From Dethiosulfatibacter aminovorans DSM 17477 (GTDB lineage Bacteria; Bacillota; Clostridia; Tissierellales; Dethiosulfatibacteraceae), in contig NZ_FQZL01000031.1 in the NCBI RefSeq assembly GCF_900142005.1, positions 1 through 47,769 on the forward strand: a DNA stretch of 47,769 bases, in the 5' to 3' direction. Shown in pieces: positions 8,895-17,836 of the stretch. The notes under the pieces are model-generated. The model was not told the origin of the DNA and did not search any database. It was given only the letters and a program-made list of their open reading frames with translations. A program made the translations under genes and the position numbers. The stretch's first letter is position 1; each line of letters opens with the position of its first letter.

Positions 8895-9086
8895 GCTATT
8901 CTCCTTATATACTAAATTTTTCTTCAATATACTCGTATACTCAATAGTCTCTACCATTCTTCCCTTGAAACACTCTATAATACCCAATCCCCATTCAGCA
9001 TATTTCAACATTAATTGTATCACTAATAATCATCAGTCACAATAAAAAACCATTGATTGCAGATAAATTACACAACAAGGTTGAAT

Positions 9087-9908
9087 TTACACACCCAACC
9101 CATACCACTCTTTATATATACCCAAAAGATAATCATCCAAATAAGTAACAGCTTTTCTTTTCAATTCTACAGGAATCCCATAATAAGCCTCAGCAATTGA
9201 TCCTGCAATGGCAGCTATTGTATCGCTATCCCCACCTACGGACACTGCTATTCTTATTGCATCCTCAAAAGACTCTGATTCAAGAAATGCAGTAATTGCT
9301 TGTGGAACACTGCCCTGGCATGTCACATCAAATTCATAATCATCCCTGATATCATCAATCTTGAAGTCAAGCGGATAATATTCTTCACTTATTCGATTCC
9401 TAATCTCTTCCTTGCTGCATCCTTCAATAGCCATATATATTGCCATAGACGTAGCCTCAGCGCCCTTATAGCCTTCTTCATGGTTGTGGCTCACACCGGT
9501 TATTGCTTTAGTCAACTTTTTGACTTCATCTTCATCCGAAACACCAAAAGCAACGGGGCTTATCCTCATTGCCGCCCCGTTTCCAAAACTATTATATGGC
9601 ACTGGATTCTCAGTGAAAATCCAGTGCAAGAACATACCCCCAAATCCATGTAATGGGTACATTCTTCCAAGCTCCTGCATATTCTTTATTGCAAGTTTCT
9701 CTACTTCCTTAAAGTATTCATCACCAGTAAAATCAGCTTTATTTTTCCAAATTTGTTCAAGCTCAATCAATGTTTTTGCTACAGCCATGGTCATTACACT
9801 ATCATCAGTAATAAGACACTCATCCGTAAATAACTCAAATTCCTTTGTCTTGATATTTTCAACTTCAAATCTTGATCCTACTATATCGCCAATTATAGCT
9901 CCCAACAT
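9087..9908 (-). CDS. ADP-ribosylglycohydrolase family protein
   Basis: A 273-residue protein of the ARH/DraG family, which removes ADP-ribose from modified proteins or other targets using two magnesium ions. Metal-binding motifs are intact: the N-terminal GAIIGDIVGSRFE, TDDSVMTMAVA (about 34-44), and the C-terminal GGDSDTIAAIAGSIAEA. The HNHEEGYKGAEA helix typical of the family is also present. Length and layout are those of a complete single-domain enzyme. It starts 15 nt after the vWA gene stop with a G-rich binding site, so the two are co-transcribed. The nearby macrodomain gene encodes a second ADP-ribose-processing protein, but no transferase is visible in the window. Confidence 0.92.
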   Translation of the reverse strand: MLGAIIGDIVGSRFEVENIKTKEFELFTDECLITDDSVMTMAVAKTLIELEQIWKNKADFTGDEYFKEVEKLAIKNMQELGRMYPLHGFGGMFLHWIFTENPVPYNSFGNGAAMRISPVAFGVSDEDEVKKLTKAITGVSHNHEEGYKGAEATSMAIYMAIEGCSKEEIRNRISEEYYPLDFKIDDIRDDYEFDVTCQGSVPQAITAFLESESFEDAIRIAVSVGGDSDTIAAIAGSIAEAYYGIPVELKRKAVTYLDDYLLGIYKEWYGLGV

Positions 9909-9923
9909 ATCAAATCCCCCTCA

Positions 9924-10574
9924 CTATTTATTCTTCCTCTTCCTCATATCCTCATCAATCCTTTTCTTCCAGTCCCTGGACACAGACCTGTTCTCACGCA
10001 TGCAGCTGACAGCTTCTCCAATGACGTCATAATTTAGCTCTGTACCCTTGCTGTCAGAAACAAAGCTTGCTGCCATGTCTCTATTAATGCCAATACTCTC
10101 AGCTGTTGCTTCAGCATCAATGTTTGCGCCAAGGAATATGAATTCCCAATTGTATTCTTTCTTCTGCCTGCTGATCATGTCCTTAATATTCTTGTAGGTG
10201 TATTCACGACTGGCATTTTCCATGCCGTCTGTAGTTATTACAAACATAACATTTTCAGGTCTGTCTTCTTCCCTTATATGCTTGTGTACATATGATATCC
10301 TGTTGATTGTTTTTCCCACTGCATCCAGCAAGGCAGTAGTACCTCTTACAAAATATTCCTTGTGACTTATTGGTTGAATTTCCTTCAAGTCAACCCTGTC
10401 GTGGAGCAATTCATACCTGTCGTCAAACAATACAGTAGTTGCCACCGCCTCACCATCTTCCTTTTTCTGCTTGTCAAGCAAGGAATTGTAGCCACCTATG
10501 GTATCACTTTCAAGTCCGCTCATTGATCCGCTTCTGTCAAGTATAAAAACCAGTTCCGTTAATCCCTTTTTCAT
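9924..10574 (-). CDS. von Willebrand factor A domain protein
   Basis: A 216-residue protein that is essentially one vWA domain. The MIDAS metal site is complete: DRSGSM (DxSxS) near residue 13, the threonine in GTTALLDAV, and the aspartate in VITTDGME. It resembles small TerY-like vWA proteins, which act as metal-dependent protein-binding modules. There is no signal peptide or membrane segment. AAGGAGG precedes the ATG by about 9 nt. It sits between the macrodomain gene and the ADP-ribosylglycohydrolase gene, so it may serve as an adaptor for ADP-ribose-linked chemistry; that is inference. Confidence 0.9.
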   Translation of the reverse strand: MKKGLTELVFILDRSGSMSGLESDTIGGYNSLLDKQKKEDGEAVATTVLFDDRYELLHDRVDLKEIQPISHKEYFVRGTTALLDAVGKTINRISYVHKHIREEDRPENVMFVITTDGMENASREYTYKNIKDMISRQKKEYNWEFIFLGANIDAEATAESIGINRDMAASFVSDSKGTELNYDVIGEAVSCMRENRSVSRDWKKRIDEDMRKRKNK

Positions 10575-10660
10575 TTTCTTTGTCCTCCTTCAATCATTTC
10601 TTATTGTGATTAAAGGATACCATTTCTCCTAAAGGCAGAGGTCGCATGAAAAGAGACAAA

Positions 10661-11632
10661 TCAGCAACCAAGGGTTTTTTGTTCAAAATAGAAGAGGGCC
10701 TCGTTGACTTCAAAGATATTGTAGTTTTCATTTTCTATAAAATACTCAATGATTATATCGAATTTGCTGCTGTGGGAAAGGGCATAGCCGGCAGTCATCA
10801 AGAGGTCTTTGGTCTCATCAAGATTCAGCTCCAGTGATATGGCAAATGCTACTGCCGTATACTTGCTAGGCTTATAGCCAATGTTATTTCGAATCTTTGA
10901 AAAAAGTCTTCTGTCAACATTGGCTCCATTATAGGTTTCTACATCATCCTTACCCTTTTCATCTATAAGTCGCAACAGCATTGTAGAAAAACTTTCTTCC
11001 GTCTGATTAACCAGGTCTTCCAGTTTTCGCTTGGATTCAAAAACAGTAACTGTTTCCGAGAATACACCTCTGTACACATTGGCTGAATTCTTTAATAAAT
11101 TGTCTTCGATATACCTGTCGTCAATATACTGCTTTATTGACTTGAAGACTTTCTCCGACAGCACTACTGCATCCTTGTCAAAAACCACCATGTAAACCAT
11201 CATGTCGTTATTCATCAGGAATTCACCAATAACAGACATTGCTACATTGAGGGCCTTATCCTTTGGCATGCCAAATGCACCGGCAGAAATTAGAGGAAAG
11301 GCAATGCTTTCAAGCTTGTATTCCTTTGCCAGTGCAAGTGAATTCCTGTAGCAGGATGCCAATAATTCAAGCTCCTTACAGTTGCCTCCATGCCATACAG
11401 GTCCGACAGTATGGATGACATACTTTGCCAGCAACTTGTATCCTTTGGTGATCTTGGCCTGGCCGGTCTCGCATCCACCAAGGCTACGACACTCGGCCAA
11501 GAGGTCCTTGCCTGCAGCCCTGTGTATCGCTCCATCAACTCCTCCACCACCCAGCAGAGACTTATTGGCTGCATTTACTATTGCATCCACTTGTACTTTG
11601 GTTATATCATTTCTGATTATTTCAAATGGCAT
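10661..11632 (-). CDS. macrodomain protein with C-terminal helical domain
   Basis: A 323-residue protein. Residues ~1-170 form a MacroD-type macrodomain: [36 protein letters not shown] and [11 protein letters not shown] are all conserved, including the residues that hold ADP-ribose. It should bind, and probably hydrolyse, mono-ADP-ribose esters. Residues ~210-320 form an all-helical domain of a kind often fused to such macrodomains in Firmicutes; I cannot name it. AGGAGG lies 6 nt before the start. It is downstream of the large helicase gene and upstream of the vWA gene, with about 86 bp to the latter. Confidence 0.92.
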   Translation of the reverse strand: MPFEIIRNDITKVQVDAIVNAANKSLLGGGGVDGAIHRAAGKDLLAECRSLGGCETGQAKITKGYKLLAKYVIHTVGPVWHGGNCKELELLASCYRNSLALAKEYKLESIAFPLISAGAFGMPKDKALNVAMSVIGEFLMNNDMMVYMVVFDKDAVVLSEKVFKSIKQYIDDRYIEDNLLKNSANVYRGVFSETVTVFESKRKLEDLVNQTEESFSTMLLRLIDEKGKDDVETYNGANVDRRLFSKIRNNIGYKPSKYTAVAFAISLELNLDETKDLLMTAGYALSHSSKFDIIIEYFIENENYNIFEVNEALFYFEQKTLGC

Positions 11633-11731
11633 TTAATACCTCCTGGTTTTCGTCTCTAAATCCATTGAAAGTCCAATGTTTACTACCGTCTCAAAACTCA
11701 TAAAGTTATTTGTCATGCCCAGCTACCAACG

Positions 11732-14700
11732 TCACTTTTTTGTAAGTTCAATAATAGGAAGCAACACTCTAGTATCATATTCTGCATCCTCTGATTTCCA
11801 AAAGACAACATGTCTGACTCTGGCAGTGGAGAAAGCATATCCTTTATTCAAATATGATTGTAATTCATTCTTAAACTTCCTGGAGAATATCAAAACCTGG
11901 TTTTTCTCCCTATCATAGCAACCATTCATATCTACAATCAGCTGGTCACCACCAACAAGATTCTCAAGCAGACCACTTACTTTCTTTTCATAGCTATAGC
12001 TCAAAAAAACGTCCTTATAGGAAAGGGGCAGGTACAATTTTGACAGATTATCATCTGTCTTGGATGGTGACAAGTGGTGCACACCTTGGCCCATTAGGTC
12101 GATAATATTATGAAGTTCATTATCCTTGTAGTGTATCTCCAGGTTGTTTTTTGCCCTGGTCATAGCAACATACAAGGCTCTCTTCTGTTCCTCACTATTA
12201 GCATCAAATCTGTCAAGCATTATCAGGACATTGTCAAACTCTCTACCCTTGGCTTTATGAATTGTAGAAACATAACAAGCCTGATCACTTGTGCCAACAA
12301 AATCTTCCAACTTGGATTCCCTAAAATGAATCATCAAATCCGATATGTACATTACCTTGCCGGATGTTTCTTCAAAATCACTAATCATTCTTCTTATGGT
12401 ATCCAAATTATCACTGGCGGCAAATTTACTGAACAAAGATTTCTTTGCATTCAACCACTGTGTCTTATCAATTATATGCAGGTCTTCATCCATGTGTAAT
12501 TTGCTTAAGAAGTACCTGATCTCATTCAGATTTATGGGCTTAATGTTGTCATAGGATTGAATCAGCCTTGCCTTTACCTTCATCTCAGTCAACAGGCCGG
12601 TCACCTGCAAGGCTTCAAAGTTTGTATTGGTTAAAATACAGGTGTTTCCACTCCAGTCCTTCTTGAGAATCGAGTCGGCAACATTTCCTATCATGTGGTC
12701 TGAGTGATTATAAAAACAAGATGTAATCTCCCCGTCATCCTTTCTTACGGGAAGAATGGGCATGCTTTTCATTCTGTTTTCGATTGTTGATGCAAAGCCA
12801 TTTGACAGCTTTATCAAATTAGGCTTACTTCTGTAATTCTCAACCAACTCATACATTTTTGCATCCGATGCATTCAAAATCCTTTTCATGTATTGAGAAC
12901 TTGATCCCCTAAAGGCATATATGTTCTGATCATCATCGCCAACAGCAATTATTCTCATGTTGTCATTTTGTTTAACCATTGCCCGGATAAACTCAAACTC
13001 ATTTTTGTCCATATCCTGAGCTTCATCTACCACCATTACGGTTTTTGTTATTCTTGACTTTTCAATCTCTCCCTTCATTATCATTTGTCCTGTCTCGGCA
13101 ACTATACTTCCAGACCTGTCGATATCACCAACCTTTCCTTGTAAATCAAAACAATATGAATGAAAGGTCTTTATGTCGATGTAATTGGCTGGACCACCGA
13201 TAAGGTCCTTGAGTCTTTTCTTGAACTCAATGGCAGAAGCCCTTGAAAAGGTCAACATCAACAACTGCTCATGTTTTACATCCTCCAGCAAGAGCAAGGA
13301 TGCCAGCTTGTGAACCAATATCCTTGTCTTCCCACTGCCGGGACCTGCAGCAACAACGATATATTTGGATTCATTATCTCTTATAATTGATAATTGGGCC
13401 ACTGACAAGGCGCCGAACAAGTCTTCAAATTTCTTTGGCGTAATATTTTTATCTATCATGTCCCTTTTGTCCCCGCCAAAGTATTTCTTTAAGAAAGATT
13501 TGTACTGTAAGTGGAAATAGTCGTCCACAAACTTCAAGGCACCTAAATAATTATTGAGCATCTTCTTGGCATATTCACCCACTATATGAATTTGATGTCC
13601 CTTTTGCTTGTAATAAGTATCCAGAGTCACGTAATCATCTATTTTGTATTTTATTCGATTATCAAGTTCCAGTCTTTGAATATTGATCCGGTTGTAAATG
13701 ACTAAAAATCCACCCTCTATCTTTAATGCACCTATCCTGGATAAATAAAACAGCGCCTCCTCCACATCCTTGAGACTTACTTGTTTACCAAACAACTGAT
13801 TTGCGTAATTGTATTCCTCTTTCAATTCATTCACAGAGAACTCCACTGCAAAGGCTTTATCATCACTTGAGTTCTTATTGTATAGATAATTCAGAATAAA
13901 ATCGGAAACACTCATTCTATTTCTATAGATTTTTTCCAAATTATCATGGTCCTTCTTAAAAGCAACCCTGATGTGGTTTTTATCACCTCTTGAAGTCTCC
14001 TTCTTAATCCAGCCCTTGATGGCCCAGAAATTAAGCAAGGTTATGACCTTGTCTGTTGTTACCTTCTTAAGGCCTTCCTTGTCCGCTTTTTCATTAAGGG
14101 CTTTAATATTATAAACACCGTCTTGACTAATATTATCAATTAAGAATCCCTCAAGTTCTCCAGACCATTTCAAGAGATTGGCTGATTTTTGTTGACTGCT
14201 TTCGTCGTTTAAGAAGGCAGATAAGTCTTTAACATCAGCCAGTATCCTTTCTTCTCTCAATGACATAATTATCCTGATGGTTCTTTTAATGTCAATTCCC
14301 AGACGGTCACTTATATAGTCAACCCTTGTTTCATTGTCCTCGGTTTTTCTACTTTTACCCTTAATCAACATGGCAACCATAGCAACAGCCAAATCCTTAT
14401 CTTCTTCAGCTATGTTCTTTGAAGCTCTTATAATGGCTTGGGCATCCATGACACTCTTGGTTAAAATACTGTCTGCATATACTCGAGGTGAATTTTGGCC
14501 GCGCTTAATATAACCTGCCTGCTCAAGAGCCGTGACAGCAGTTTTCACCCTGGTCTCCAGGTCATAAATATTGTCGTCCCAACCGGCTCTTCTGGCAATT
14601 TCAAGTGCTGATTGTGTGATGTTTTTTCTGGACCTGGTTACATCCTTTATTGCTTTCCAAACTTGACCTATCTCATTGATACTTAGCTTAGTTTGATTCA

Positions 14701-16546
14701 GCATATTGAAGTGTTCATTAAGATCATTATCATCATATAAAATGAAACACTCGGCATTGATGGTCTGGTCCCTCCCGGCCCTGCCTGCTTCCTGTACATA
14801 ATTCTCCAGGGAATTTGATATTTGATAATGAATAACCAGACCGACATCGGACTTGTCAACACCCATGCCAAAGGCTGATGTGGCAACCATAATATCTATA
14901 TTGCCCTCTATGAAGTCCTCTTGATTCTTGTTTTTTATCTGTTTCTCCATCTTGCCATGATAAGCAGCAGCATTATAACCATCACTTTTAAGGCGGTCTG
15001 CAATTTCTACTGTCAATTTGGTTTTGGATGCATAAACGATTGTAGGTTTTTGCTTTTCCTCAATCAATAACCTTAAGCGGTCATACTTATCTGCTTTTTT
15101 ACACTCTATCACCTTATAGGATAGATTCTTCCTTGAAATACTGGCGGAGAAAAACTCCATTTCAGCACCAGTATAATCCTTGAAATAGGCAAATATATCA
15201 TCTACAACACCCTGCTTTGCAGTTGCAGTAAAACAAGATACCGGTATCATTTCCCTTAGACCCTTGGCTTGGCAGAGTTTATTTATGAATTCACCAATAT
15301 ATAGGTAATCGACCCTAAAATCCTGTCCCCATGCTGAAAAACAGTGGGCTTCATCTATTACGAACCTTTCAATTTTTCTTGATAAGAGAAGTCGTTCCAT
15401 TGATTTGGACCTAAGGGATTCAGGAGAAATATACAAAAGTTTTGCTTCTCCATTTTCAACCCTTCTAATAACTTCCGACCTTTCAATAGGGTCCAGTAGA
15501 CCGTTAATAGTGACAGCACAAGTAATACCTTTTGTTTCAAGATTATCCACCTGGTCTTTCATCAATGATTGAAGTGGCGATATGATTACAGTAAGTCCAC
15601 CTGAAGCCTTGCCGGCCATGAGTGCCGGAACTTGGAAAGTTATTGACTTGCCTCCTCCCGTTGGAAATATTGCCAGCAAAGACTTTCCTTTCATTGCCGC
15701 TGAAGCTGCTTCCTTCTGTAATTCTTTTCCATCAAAGGATCTGAAATTCTCATATCCAAAATAATCTCTAAGACCCTGGGTTGGATCTAGTTTTGAACGA
15801 CAATATGAACATCCCAGACTACATGGCTTGCTCCTCAATATTGTTATGACTCTTTCCACTTGGGGATATGACTTTACAACCCACCTGGGTGTTATTGAAA
15901 TGTCATCACCTGAACTGATCACTGCTATTGCATATGCTAATTCTATGGGACTGGTCTCAACTAATTCTTTTAAGTCAACATTCTCACAAATCCTGCCCCT
16001 TAGCTCTGCCTCCATTAACTTCAAGATGTCTTTTTCTTTCCTGTCGCTTTTCCAAAATGCCAGTCTGGGCTTCTTGAGATTCATATTTGCATACTTGAAG
16101 AAACCCTTAAACTCATTTGAATCCTTTAAGAGAAGATTGAAGATGTCTTTCATATTCTGAGACAGGTTATTATATGCATTCAACTCATCAAAAAACAGTT
16201 CCTTGGCCTTAATAGAATCATTTACAGGATTATTCAGATCTTCCGTCTGTAATTTATCATCCTTGACCAGCTTGTGGTATGGATTCTTGGGGAATAGCAG
16301 TGGTGATAGATGAAGTGTATCAATGGCTTCTTTTTCCTTTAGTCTAGCTTTTGATCTTCCTATGTATTCCAAATCATGCTTTAGAATATTATGTCCACAT
16401 ATGTAATCGGCATCTCCAATAAAAGAAATAAAGTCGTCCTCAATACCTGTATGGACAACTGCACCATATTCATCTACAGCACCATAGTCGGCAACTCTTC
16501 CGGTATCCATATTCACTTCCGTATCTATAAACACTATCCTTGCCAT
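11732..16546 (-). CDS. DEDDh exonuclease-RecQ-UvrD helicase fusion
   Basis: About 1,604 residues. Residues ~1-110 form a DnaQ-like 3'-5' exonuclease with FIDTE (motif I), CGHNILKHD (motif II) and YHKLVKDD (motif III). A C-x3-C-x2-C cluster follows at ~242-249. A RecQ-type SF2 helicase comes next: FPTGGGKS at ~295-302, VIDEAHCFSAWGQDFR, SCFTATA, and YVQEAGRAGRD. Winged-helix-like sequence follows. Finally there is a UvrD/Rep-type SF1 helicase: AAGPGSGKT at ~1066-1074, VVDEAQDMD, GDDDQNIYAFRG and YVAMTRAK near the end. All three active sites look intact. The ATG at 16546 is chosen because GAGGT precedes it by 5 nt; the longer frame begins with TTG at 16570 and lacks a site. The domain set suggests processing of invading or damaged DNA. 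Confidence 0.9.
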   Translation of the reverse strand: MARIVFIDTEVNMDTGRVADYGAVDEYGAVVHTGIEDDFISFIGDADYICGHNILKHDLEYIGRSKARLKEKEAIDTLHLSPLLFPKNPYHKLVKDDKLQTEDLNNPVNDSIKAKELFFDELNAYNNLSQNMKDIFNLLLKDSNEFKGFFKYANMNLKKPRLAFWKSDRKEKDILKLMEAELRGRICENVDLKELVETSPIELAYAIAVISSGDDISITPRWVVKSYPQVERVITILRSKPCSLGCSYCRSKLDPTQGLRDYFGYENFRSFDGKELQKEAASAAMKGKSLLAIFPTGGGKSITFQVPALMAGKASGGLTVIISPLQSLMKDQVDNLETKGITCAVTINGLLDPIERSEVIRRVENGEAKLLYISPESLRSKSMERLLLSRKIERFVIDEAHCFSAWGQDFRVDYLYIGEFINKLCQAKGLREMIPVSCFTATAKQGVVDDIFAYFKDYTGAEMEFFSASISRKNLSYKVIECKKADKYDRLRLLIEEKQKPTIVYASKTKLTVEIADRLKSDGYNAAAYHGKMEKQIKNKNQEDFIEGNIDIMVATSAFGMGVDKSDVGLVIHYQISNSLENYVQEAGRAGRDQTINAECFILYDDNDLNEHFNMLNQTKLSINEIGQVWKAIKDVTRSRKNITQSALEIARRAGWDDNIYDLETRVKTAVTALEQAGYIKRGQNSPRVYADSILTKSVMDAQAIIRASKNIAEEDKDLAVAMVAMLIKGKSRKTEDNETRVDYISDRLGIDIKRTIRIIMSLREERILADVKDLSAFLNDESSQQKSANLLKWSGELEGFLIDNISQDGVYNIKALNEKADKEGLKKVTTDKVITLLNFWAIKGWIKKETSRGDKNHIRVAFKKDHDNLEKIYRNRMSVSDFILNYLYNKNSSDDKAFAVEFSVNELKEEYNYANQLFGKQVSLKDVEEALFYLSRIGALKIEGGFLVIYNRINIQRLELDNRIKYKIDDYVTLDTYYKQKGHQIHIVGEYAKKMLNNYLGALKFVDDYFHLQYKSFLKKYFGGDKRDMIDKNITPKKFEDLFGALSVAQLSIIRDNESKYIVVAAGPGSGKTRILVHKLASLLLLEDVKHEQLLMLTFSRASAIEFKKRLKDLIGGPANYIDIKTFHSYCFDLQGKVGDIDRSGSIVAETGQMIMKGEIEKSRITKTVMVVDEAQDMDKNEFEFIRAMVKQNDNMRIIAVGDDDQNIYAFRGSSSQYMKRILNASDAKMYELVENYRSKPNLIKLSNGFASTIENRMKSMPILPVRKDDGEITSCFYNHSDHMIGNVADSILKKDWSGNTCILTNTNFEALQVTGLLTEMKVKARLIQSYDNIKPINLNEIRYFLSKLHMDEDLHIIDKTQWLNAKKSLFSKFAASDNLDTIRRMISDFEETSGKVMYISDLMIHFRESKLEDFVGTSDQACYVSTIHKAKGREFDNVLIMLDRFDANSEEQKRALYVAMTRAKNNLEIHYKDNELHNIIDLMGQGVHHLSPSKTDDNLSKLYLPLSYKDVFLSYSYEKKVSGLLENLVGGDQLIVDMNGCYDREKNQVLIFSRKFKNELQSYLNKGYAFSTARVRHVVFWKSEDAEYDTRVLLPIIELTKK

Positions 16547-16655
16547 ATCAACCTCTAATATTCTTACCAATCCAACAATCTGATTATGTATTTAAATCCA
16601 CACGGTAAGTTGTTTTTGCATTCATAAAGGAATATGAATTAATAATCAAGTCACA

Positions 16656-17522
16656 CTATTCCGGAAGTTTTTCTCCGGTATTAACCTGATAACCAATCAT
16701 AAACAATGACGCTTCTAATGCTCTGATTGGATTCTTCTCTGAGCTAAATTCAGACTCTTTTGCAATTTCCCCCAACAACCAATTTGCATATATATTATTC
16801 TTAATATGCTTCTTGCCGTTATTGGCCAATTGGGTAAACTTATATCTTCTGCTACTGGGATTTCGTTTATTAATAGGTCCGACATCTGACTTTGTAGGTC
16901 TTGAATTGCCATAAGAAAAATTCAATTCTTCAGGTATTACACCAATATCCCTATCTTCCAAATAATATCTGACCAATAAGCCAAGTGCAGCTCCAACCCT
17001 GCTGTCATAAATCACGAAGTCATCAATTATCAGTGAATACAACTTGGTAAAACCCGAGTTCATAATGATTCCTTCAAAACTATCCCTTGTATTTACACTC
17101 TCCGGATCCAGTTTACGTGAAGCCAACTCATAGAATTGAATTATTCGATCACCCATATCCTCAAGTTTATTATAGTTACTGCGTAAAACGCCTCCCCAAT
17201 CAAGCATACTTCTTGAATACAATAGAAGGTCTTTGGCATTCTTATTCATTATCGCAGATTTCATGCCAAATTCAATATTTTCAAGCAACACTTCACTTTG
17301 TCCAAAGCTCTTACCTTTGATTTTCTTGCCATTTGGCAAAATACATGTAAATGGCCATGAATAATTCTCATAGGCATTGTAAATAGAATTACAGGACCAA
17401 TAAAGCTTTGTCTTGTTGCTGGTATAAGAATGTTTAAATTCTATTTCTCCGGATATTCTTGGCTTTACCCATTCGATGAAATCTATTATAGTTTTGCTGT
17501 TAGTGTATTGTTCTTTGTTCAT
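16656..17522 (-). CDS. uncharacterised protein, possibly OGG-fold-like
   Basis: A 288-residue protein that I do not firmly recognise. It has no membrane segment or P-loop. The segment MNSGFTKLYSLIIDDFVIYD followed by SRVGAALGLLVRYY recalls proteins annotated as having an 8-oxoguanine glycosylase-like (HhH-GPD) fold, several of which sit in defence loci; this is a weak resemblance. The start has a GAGGGG-type site. It is the gene directly upstream of the exonuclease-RecQ-UvrD fusion, with ~110 bp between them, and probably belongs to the same functional block. Repeated CGGTTT/AAACCG elements lie just upstream. Confidence 0.6.
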   Translation of the reverse strand: MNKEQYTNSKTIIDFIEWVKPRISGEIEFKHSYTSNKTKLYWSCNSIYNAYENYSWPFTCILPNGKKIKGKSFGQSEVLLENIEFGMKSAIMNKNAKDLLLYSRSMLDWGGVLRSNYNKLEDMGDRIIQFYELASRKLDPESVNTRDSFEGIIMNSGFTKLYSLIIDDFVIYDSRVGAALGLLVRYYLEDRDIGVIPEELNFSYGNSRPTKSDVGPINKRNPSSRRYKFTQLANNGKKHIKNNIYANWLLGEIAKESEFSSEKNPIRALEASLFMIGYQVNTGEKLPE

Positions 17523-17538
17523 ATCCTACCCCTCTCAT

Positions 17539-17587
17539 CGGTTTGGAGTAATGCTACTAAACCGTTTTAAATTGTTCGGTATAAACC
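17539..17587. promoter_or_regulatory. repeated CGGTTT/AAACCG elements (possible operator)
   Basis: An inverted repeat, CGGTTT (17539-17544) and AAACCG (17559-17564), also carries an inner AGTA/TACT arm. A second palindrome, CGGTATAAACCG, follows at 17576-17587. They lie immediately upstream of the leftward 288-residue gene and could be regulator-binding sites. No local regulator is known. Confidence 0.35.
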
Positions 17588-17676
17588 GATACATGTAATA
17601 AAATTATTGAAATTCCAATATTTATTATCATTGTCATAATAAGTTATAGTTGTATTACAGGTACCTAATTTATTCA

Positions 17677-17826
17677 TTAAACCCGTCGAATTCGTCCTGT
17701 TATCATATTTCTTTTCAGGATAACACTTAACAGTTCCTCATCCTCTAAATAGTCTCGAAAATCCGAATGCCTTGTATTCATGTTATGAGCCAAATCAAAT
17801 CGATTACCAATCACAAATAATCTCAT
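17677..17826 (-). pseudogene. truncated AbiH abortive-infection gene
   Basis: A 49-residue frame begins 10 nt after the JetC stop with a good GGAGA site. Its product starts LFVIGNRFDLAH and continues to a DFRDYL segment, which matches the conserved N-terminus of AbiH proteins (LF.IGNGFDL.HG....Y.DF..YL). AbiH proteins are usually several hundred residues long, so this is a 5' stub of a gene whose remainder is lost. The next ~100 bp show no convincing continuation. The usual Gly in GNGFD is Arg here. It shows that another defence gene once followed the Wadjet operon. Confidence 0.72.
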
Positions 17827-17836
17827 GTCTTCTCCT

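Noticed and set aside
8895..9023. N-terminal extension of the first dynamin-like GTPase
   Set aside because: The 43 extra codons lack a ribosome binding site, while AGGAGA precedes the internal ATG at 8894.
11290..11659. Several overlapping frames on both strands in the macrodomain gene
   Set aside because: They are shadows of the well-supported macrodomain coding sequence, which is locally richer in GC.
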